Source: CAZDML01 sp964506645
GTDB lineage: Bacteria; Elusimicrobiota; Elusimicrobia; 2-01-FULL-59-12
Assembly: GCA_964506645.1 (NCBI GenBank)
Contig: CAZDML010000061.1
Location: forward strand, 1 to 12,254
DNA length: 12,254 bases
Direction: 5' to 3'
Under the pieces are notes generated by a model. That model ran no database searches. It was not told where the DNA came from and saw only the letters and a program-made list of their open reading frames with translations. Of the stretch, positions 6,683-12,254 are shown piece after piece. Positions within the stretch are counted from its first letter, which is position 1; each line of letters starts with the position of its first letter. A program made the translations under genes and the position numbers.

Positions 6683-7681
6683 GTGTACTACGCTGATAAA
6701 ATTGAGTCGTTACGGGATATTTTTGGAACCCCCGATGTATCTGTTTCCGAAGAAGCCATACAGGTCGGGCCACATCGTTACCCCGTTCTGGATGACGTCA
6801 TTTTACTGACCGACCCCGCGTACTATACCCCCCGTATTCGAGCCCGCCTGCCGTCTTCGGGTGCGGCAGTTCCCCCCCAAACCGGCCCCTTTGCCCGGGA
6901 TATTCAGCATTCGTTTGGAGAGGAATGGAATGCCTATGGGGCGATTTTGCCCGAGCATGCTGAAGAATTTAAGCGCTATTTTGACGTGGTGGAAATGGAA
7001 TCGCTTGCGTCTGCCCGCGTCTGTGATGCGGGATGCGGTAGCGGGCGGTGGAGCTCATTCCTGCAGAACCACTGCCGCGAGCTCATACTGGTGGATTTTT
7101 CAGACGCTATATTCATAGCCCGGAAAAACCTGGCCTCTAACCAGAATGCCCTCTTCTTCCATGGAGATCTCTTGAGGCTGCCGTTTCGCGATAATTTCGC
7201 CGATTTTCTGTTTAGCCTGGGTGTTCTACACCACTTACCGACACCCTGCCTGGATGAAGTTCGCCGCTTATCACGTTACGCTCCCCGTCTATTGATTTTC
7301 CTCTACTATGCGTTGGATAATCGCCCATTTTATTTCCGCTGGATTCTGAAAGGCGTGACCGTGACCCGCAATCTCCTCTGTCGCATTCAATCCTCTGCGC
7401 TGCGCACCGGCCTTTCCAAAGCCGGAACATGGCTCGTTTATCTGCCACTGGTTGGGCTCGGAAAGCTGCTGAAACCGCTCGGACTCAGCAGGGCTGTTCC
7501 GCTGTACGATTTCTATCATGATAAGAGCGTGTCCCGGGTAGAGCAGGACGTTTATGATCGATTTTTTACTCGGATTGAACAGCGGGTAACACGTGAAGAG
7601 ATTAAAACGCTGACGGATACTTTTTCAACGATACGGATTTCCGACGACCTTCCCTACTGGCACTTCCTCTGCATTCGCTAA
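6683..7681 (+). CDS. Class I SAM-dependent methyltransferase
   Basis: A 332-residue Rossmann-fold methyltransferase. SAM-binding motif I is VCDAGCGSGRW at 113-123; the acidic residue ending strand 2 is Asp138 (ILVDFSD); GDLLRLPF at 161-168 and FADFLFSLGVLHHL at 172-185 are the later motifs typical of UbiE-like enzymes. The N-terminus (about 20-45, with HRYPVLDDVILLTD) resembles the Trm112-like segment before many such domains but lacks zinc-binding cysteines. The HSFGEEWNAYG stretch at 76-86 is a pattern I associate with methyltransferases of surface-glycan loci. The substrate is unknown; a sugar or lipid in polysaccharide synthesis is inferred from the neighbouring O-antigen-ligase-like genes. 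The GTG start at 6683 has no good Shine-Dalgarno sequence. The stop is two bases from that of the convergent gene. Confidence 0.88.
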   Translation: MYYADKIESLRDIFGTPDVSVSEEAIQVGPHRYPVLDDVILLTDPAYYTPRIRARLPSSGAAVPPQTGPFARDIQHSFGEEWNAYGAILPEHAEEFKRYFDVVEMESLASARVCDAGCGSGRWSSFLQNHCRELILVDFSDAIFIARKNLASNQNALFFHGDLLRLPFRDNFADFLFSLGVLHHLPTPCLDEVRRLSRYAPRLLIFLYYALDNRPFYFRWILKGVTVTRNLLCRIQSSALRTGLSKAGTWLVYLPLVGLGKLLKPLGLSRAVPLYDFYHDKSVSRVEQDVYDRFFTRIEQRVTREEIKTLTDTFSTIRISDDLPYWHFLCIR

Positions 7682-7683
7682 GG

Positions 7684-9681
7684 TTATTTTTTGTTGACTC
7701 TGTACCGTTCGACATAGGAATAATTTCGCTTGGCGAGATCATAGTTGGGATCGATGCGCAGCGCCTGTTCATAGGCCTCGGCGGCTTCCGCCCATTTCTC
7801 ACGCTGCGTATACAAATACCCTAGATTGTTCCAGAGCTCTTTGTCTTCCGGGAAAAAATAGACCGCCTGCTGGAACACTTTCTCAGCGTCATCCCCGTAC
7901 CGCGGCGTATCTTTGAGATACAGCGATGTCAGCGCGTTGTAAAGCTCGTGGGATGCAGGATTAATCGCCATCGACCAGCGGTAATTCTGAATCGCTTCCT
8001 CGTTCCGACCCATCTGCATGAGCACCGTAGCACGGTTAAAGTAAATTTCGTCATACCCGGCGTTGGCGTCGATGGCCCGCTGATACATTTTGAGTGCGTC
8101 TTCACGCTGCCCCAAACGCGCATAGACATTGGCCAATTCGTAGTTGTTGTTTACTTCCAAAGGATGTGCCTGAAAGGCTTTTTTCAAGTTGAGACTGGCC
8201 TGAACCAGGTCGGCGTTGCGTTTCGAAAGCTTAAACCCCTTAAAGAAATAGATTTCCCCAGCCCAGACGGCGAGGGCGCGCACCATAAACATCAGAAGAA
8301 ACGCCATCGCCACCGTCACACCGGCCCGACGCCAGCCCTGGCACGGCCACTGACGCACCGTTTGCACGGAGGCATCGGTCGTAAACGCCGAACCCACACA
8401 CCACCAAAAGAGCATGGCAGGGATTGCAAAATGAATGGAGACATTCAAAAGATTATCGGCCAGCATACCGGCAACCCCGGCCATCAGCCCCCATTGCAAT
8501 ACGGCCCAGGGAATGGGAAGACGTCCAGCGATGGAATCGCTGGACCGGAAAAAAATACACCACAGCCAGAAGACGATCCCTAAACCAACGACGCCAATCT
8601 GTGCCCCGTACTCGAGAATTTCATTATGGGCATTATTGGCATGCGTTCGGAACGGGAAAAAATAGCGAAGAAACAATTGGGGCCCCTGATAGTAGGGATA
8701 AAAAAGTTCAAGTGTTCCCCATCCCATACCGGTAATCGGGTTATCCTGAAGCATTTTCCACGTACATGTCCAGATAAGAAGGCGCTGGGAAACGGATTGA
8801 TAAGGCCCTTCAGCGATCTTCTTCACTTCCATCACACGGCCCAGCGCCGTTTCGCTGTACTGTGCGGAGGAACTCTTCGGCCAAAGTAGCGCCACGGCCA
8901 CAACCACCACGAGCACAAAGAGATACATCGTCTTCACCTTCCCCCAAGCTCCCGGAATGCGGGAAATTCCCCATGACAACACGACAATGGATACCGCCAA
9001 ACCACCCCAGGAGGAACGCGTCAGCGTCGCGAGAAGCGCCATCAGGGATGCGACTATCGTCCAGAAGATCAACATGCGCGGGGCTTTCGTCGTGTTGGCT
9101 GCGAAATCAGCGATGGCAATGGGCAATAGAACGACGAGATAGGAAGATAAAAAGTTGGGATTTCCAAACGTCGAGACCGGACGGCTACCGTACGGATTTA
9201 AATTCTGCGACCATACCCACTCCACATTAAAGTACTGGCTAATGCCATAAACAGAAGCCACAAGCGCTACGGCGTAGGAAATCCAGACCATGTAACGAAA
9301 CAGATCCCGATCTTGTGCGCGAACCGCCGCAGCATAAACAAGATACATGTTCACGACAACGAAAATCATGTTACGACTGCCTTCCGCATAAATGGATGTA
9401 CGAAAAAGTGGACGTCCCATCCATGACAACACCCAGGTGATCAGCATCCATGCGATCAACATGAAAAAGGGCAAATCCAGTGGGGTCGACACCCAGGTCA
9501 AGGTTCCCTCACGCCATGCCTGCCATGCCCAGACAAGCCAGCACAGCGGAATGACGATATTGAGCAGCATAATCTGCGTGGAGTAAGGATTTCGGGTCAG
9601 GTCGGTAAAGAAGACCAGCGGTCCGATCCCAAACAACAGGAGGAGAAGATTACGGATGAGCCGGGGACGCGGGATGTCCAT
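7684..9681 (-). CDS. O-antigen ligase/polymerase-like (Wzy_C) membrane protein with C-terminal TPR repeats
   Basis: From the ATG at 9681 the protein has 665 residues. The first 470 or so contain about twelve hydrophobic segments. Family marks of the O-antigen ligase/Wzy_C group are STFGNPNF at 170-177 and, after the large loop, NNAHNEILEYGAQIGVVGLG around 349-368, with a His (352) in the position of the WaaL catalytic His. Members transfer or polymerise lipid-linked glycans at the periplasmic side of the inner membrane. The C-terminal 150 residues form about four TPR units (roughly 510-543, 544-577, 578-612, 613-646), likely for protein contacts. The frame is open to 9750, but homology to hydrophobic N-termini favours MDIPRPRLIRN; no start has a good ribosome binding site. 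It overlaps the upstream paralogous gene by 32 bases. Ligase, polymerase or protein O-glycosyltransferase cannot be told apart here. Confidence 0.88.
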   Translation of the reverse strand: MDIPRPRLIRNLLLLLFGIGPLVFFTDLTRNPYSTQIMLLNIVIPLCWLVWAWQAWREGTLTWVSTPLDLPFFMLIAWMLITWVLSWMGRPLFRTSIYAEGSRNMIFVVVNMYLVYAAAVRAQDRDLFRYMVWISYAVALVASVYGISQYFNVEWVWSQNLNPYGSRPVSTFGNPNFLSSYLVVLLPIAIADFAANTTKAPRMLIFWTIVASLMALLATLTRSSWGGLAVSIVVLSWGISRIPGAWGKVKTMYLFVLVVVVAVALLWPKSSSAQYSETALGRVMEVKKIAEGPYQSVSQRLLIWTCTWKMLQDNPITGMGWGTLELFYPYYQGPQLFLRYFFPFRTHANNAHNEILEYGAQIGVVGLGIVFWLWCIFFRSSDSIAGRLPIPWAVLQWGLMAGVAGMLADNLLNVSIHFAIPAMLFWWCVGSAFTTDASVQTVRQWPCQGWRRAGVTVAMAFLLMFMVRALAVWAGEIYFFKGFKLSKRNADLVQASLNLKKAFQAHPLEVNNNYELANVYARLGQREDALKMYQRAIDANAGYDEIYFNRATVLMQMGRNEEAIQNYRWSMAINPASHELYNALTSLYLKDTPRYGDDAEKVFQQAVYFFPEDKELWNNLGYLYTQREKWAEAAEAYEQALRIDPNYDLAKRNYSYVERYRVNKK

Positions 9682-12254
9682 GAAAAAGCCGAAGCACGTC
9701 GGGGTCGGTAGGCCACCGTTTTTGAATTTCATACCAGGTTTTCTGTACATCGGAAGGACGGCCGAGACGGCTGTATGTCGTGGCTAAATTTTTCCAAGCA
9801 CGCTGATTCATCGGATCTTCACGAACCGCCATATGAAAGGCCCGGACCGCACGTTCCGGCTGCCCGCGCATAAAGCGGATATTGCCTAAATTTTCATACA
9901 TTTCTGAGGAGGGGTGACGGTGTTGACGATCCTGCCATTCATGGAAGAAATGATTCACATAAAAATCAGCCGCAGACCGTAAGAACCGCGGAACAAACGA
10001 ATGCTGAAATATTTTGTTCATCAGCCAGATGGCTCCCGGTCGCTCCTCGGCCACCATCGGCGGCTTACCCCAATGCTCCCCGAGGACATCGTTGACCGGA
10101 GACCGACACACGGTGGCCTGAATCGATTCCTGATAATTGTCTTCCGCTTTGGCCAGGTCCGCCTGGGCCTGCGATTCCTGATTTTGCTGCCGAGCGATGT
10201 CTGCCAGCTGCACATACACCCACGCCCGCCGCGCGTAGTTCGGTTCAAACACAGGGTCAATGCTGTGGTATTTATCAAAATAATAGAGCGATTTCTCCCA
10301 CAGTGTTTTCGCCTTCATGAGCGCTTGTTGGGCTTCGGCCATTCGCCCCTGGGAACGCAGCTGATCGTATTCTCGGCGGCTGTCAGTCCCGGCCTTCAAA
10401 TAAATCAGTCCGGCCTGATGGTGGGACTGCACATAGTTCGGAGCGATGGCCCATGCGCCCTCATACGCCTCCAGCGCTTTCTGAAGCGCCATGGCAGATC
10501 CTCCCGGCATCTTCTCCCACCAGTCCGTAAAAACATTCCCCTTAAAATAGTACGCCATGATGTAATTCGGATTTAAGCGGATGACTTCGTCGTAATTCTT
10601 GAGCGCCTGCTCCCACTGCTGCTGTTTCGAGAAGAAAATACCCCGATTATGGTGCACATCCGCGCGGAAAAAGCCCCAGAATGTATTGAGCGGATAAATC
10701 ATGGCCCACAAAATCATAAATACATATGCCTTTTTAAACGTCAGCGTCAACCGTACTATGGCCCAGGCACATAATCCGACTGTCCCCAACATCGTAATCC
10801 AGGCAACAATCCAAAGCACCTGTTCATTGGGCGCTGGAACATATGCGCCTTGCGCATCAGCAAACTGTGCCAGCATATTCCATAAGAAATACCCATAAAG
10901 CCCCCAGGTTATCAGACGGCCACCGATCAGAAGCGCAGGGGCATGGGATGTTTCTTCACCCGTCTCTGTCTCGCGTGCTAAATACTGTTCATCGGTTTCA
11001 CTCAGTGGATCGTGAATGACAAGCGCCGCAATGAGCCCTGCGAGCAGCCAGAGAAATATCCCGGAGGAGACAAAACGCAGACTGACATCCATGAAATTAT
11101 GGATCAGCATGCCCCAGAATGCGGCCAGAAACCCGAGCATGTAGTAGGCCCTGGGATCCTCAAACACCTTCTTTTTCCCAGTACTGGGGTCGCGGATCGA
11201 TAACCCCTCCGTAAAGCGACTCAGTGCCCGCAGACCGAGGAGCGAAAACGTGGTAATGACCCACAAGAAAATGCCAAATCCGATAATGCCTTCATCCTGA
11301 AGGACTTCCCAGTATTCGTTCTCAGAATGGTCTGTTTCCGTATTGTGTTTGGCTTCAATATGAAAGATTTGCGGGCGACGAAACGCCGGATAAATGATTC
11401 GGAAACTCCCCACACCATTGCCCCAAATAGGATGCAACTGGGCCATTTCCCAGGTCGACACCCAGGTGCTGATACGAAAACGTAAAGAGTCCACACGCTT
11501 TCGGGAATAAATACCAATCACCGTACCGAAAACAACCAGTGTACAGAGCGCCGTCATTCGAATGGAGCGCTGTAATTTTTCAGATTGAAACTGCGGAAAA
11601 TACCAGAGCACCAGCAGCAAAAAGAGAATAAAGCCGATCCCGTATCCAACCAACGCCCCCTTCGATACGGTCGCCAAGTTACAGAGCGTAATACTGAAAA
11701 ACAGAAGACCTAGGCTAGAATACTTGTAGACTGCCCATCCCGCATAGACAATCAGACAAAATCCAAATACTTCAGCCGTCCAAGAGTCGAGATTAAATTT
11801 GAGCAGAATCGTGTCCGACTGCCAGAGGAATGCAGCGACAAAAATCGATACCAGCGCAAAAATGATCACGGGTATAGGCTGTGAGGACTGGCGCTTCAAC
11901 AAGAGCGCCAGCGTAATGGGCGTCATAATGACCAGAAAATTACCAAAGAAGTTTGGATTTCCAAACGTGGAAAAAATACGCGTCGTAAACGCTTGCCGCC
12001 AGATGAAGGGGTCAGGACCGGTAGGTGAACCGACAAAAAAGCGGGAATCAATCATTTGAATGATCCCATAGCCCACGCTGATGCCGGTCGCAATCAAAAG
12101 AAACTTGAGCATCCGTTTGAGCCGTTCGTGGGTATTAATCTCACACAGCGCAACAAAAGCGAAGTGGATATAAAAGACCCGGCGTAAACATTCATCCAGA
12201 CAAGGACCGGGATATGCTGTATGTGAAAATGAGAGAAGTCCTGACAACAACGTC
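9650..12254 (-). CDS. O-antigen ligase/polymerase-like (Wzy_C) protein with TPR repeats, 5' end outside window
   Basis: The reading frame is open through the right edge, and compared with the downstream paralog about 70-100 N-terminal residues are missing; 867 complete codons plus one base are visible. Counting from the TTG at 12250, STFGNPNFFGNF at 94-105 and DHSENEYWEVLQDEGIIGFG at 307-326 are the Wzy_C family marks (His308 in the catalytic-His position). The remaining membrane segments run to about 410, then a soluble stretch, then three further helices at about 445-465, 478-500 and 507-525, which the downstream protein does not clearly have. A long helical TPR-type region follows: repeats near 531-563, 565-605 and 606-665, an irregular middle part (690-780), and repeats at 783-816 and 817-850. 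Same probable role as the next gene, with which it overlaps by 32 bases. Confidence 0.88.
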   Translation of the reverse strand, partial: TLLSGLLSFSHTAYPGPCLDECLRRVFYIHFAFVALCEINTHERLKRMLKFLLIATGISVGYGIIQMIDSRFFVGSPTGPDPFIWRQAFTTRIFSTFGNPNFFGNFLVIMTPITLALLLKRQSSQPIPVIIFALVSIFVAAFLWQSDTILLKFNLDSWTAEVFGFCLIVYAGWAVYKYSSLGLLFFSITLCNLATVSKGALVGYGIGFILFLLLVLWYFPQFQSEKLQRSIRMTALCTLVVFGTVIGIYSRKRVDSLRFRISTWVSTWEMAQLHPIWGNGVGSFRIIYPAFRRPQIFHIEAKHNTETDHSENEYWEVLQDEGIIGFGIFLWVITTFSLLGLRALSRFTEGLSIRDPSTGKKKVFEDPRAYYMLGFLAAFWGMLIHNFMDVSLRFVSSGIFLWLLAGLIAALVIHDPLSETDEQYLARETETGEETSHAPALLIGGRLITWGLYGYFLWNMLAQFADAQGAYVPAPNEQVLWIVAWITMLGTVGLCAWAIVRLTLTFKKAYVFMILWAMIYPLNTFWGFFRADVHHNRGIFFSKQQQWEQALKNYDEVIRLNPNYIMAYYFKGNVFTDWWEKMPGGSAMALQKALEAYEGAWAIAPNYVQSHHQAGLIYLKAGTDSRREYDQLRSQGRMAEAQQALMKAKTLWEKSLYYFDKYHSIDPVFEPNYARRAWVYVQLADIARQQNQESQAQADLAKAEDNYQESIQATVCRSPVNDVLGEHWGKPPMVAEERPGAIWLMNKIFQHSFVPRFLRSAADFYVNHFFHEWQDRQHRHPSSEMYENLGNIRFMRGQPERAVRAFHMAVREDPMNQRAWKNLATTYSRLGRPSDVQKTWYEIQKRWPTDPDVLRLFHGHPASPAHP

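Noticed and set aside
7948..8583. 211-codon plus-strand frame opposite the TPR/ligase-like gene
   Set aside because: Low-complexity, His/Pro-rich translation typical of antisense frames; lies within the well-supported gene on the other strand.
10001..10576. 191-codon plus-strand frame opposite the upstream TPR/ligase-like gene
   Set aside because: Antisense to the TPR region of an intact gene, with no domain or start signal.

Overview
The window is a typical bacterial chromosomal segment with moderately GC-rich coding DNA. Exported and outer-envelope functions (a SpoIID/LytB-like peptidoglycan protein, two O-antigen-ligase-type membrane proteins) suggest a Gram-negative bacterium. The gene order yebC-ruvC-ruvA-ruvB-DUF2905-spoIID-queA-tgt, together with tandem O-antigen ligase/TPR proteins, recalls Desulfobacterota, Nitrospirota, Omnitrophota and similar lineages. 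The sequence alone does not let me name the phylum.

Region 1 (1-6575, minus strand, read right to left) is one tightly packed operon: yebC, ruvC, ruvA, ruvB, a small DUF2905 membrane protein, spoIID/lytB and queA, with tgt beyond them running off the left edge. Four junctions are 4-base ATGA stop/start overlaps and yebC/ruvC overlap by 14 bases, so expression is probably translationally coupled. The operon joins Holliday-junction processing (RuvABC), a YebC/TACO1 translation or regulatory factor, a peptidoglycan-modifying protein, and two steps of queuosine tRNA modification (Tgt and QueA).

Region 2 (about 555-1160) interrupts that operon between queA and tgt. A plus-strand gene of 123 codons encodes a secreted protein with eight cysteines. 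It has its own promoter, a good ribosome binding site and a strong intrinsic terminator, and a lower GC content than its surroundings. It looks like a self-contained inserted cassette and is the least explained item here.

Region 3 (6683-12254) looks like part of a surface-polysaccharide locus. A plus-strand SAM-dependent methyltransferase diverges from yebC and converges, with a 2-base gap, on two overlapping minus-strand genes. Both encode polytopic Wzy_C/O-antigen-ligase-like proteins with C-terminal TPR repeats; the upstream one is cut by the right edge of the window.

No tRNA, rRNA, CRISPR, insertion sequence or phage gene was seen, and no stretch over 300 bases lacks a gene. Most of the window is ordinary. 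The points worth a second look are the cysteine-rich cassette, unusual residues in RuvA and RuvB, and the paired TPR ligases.
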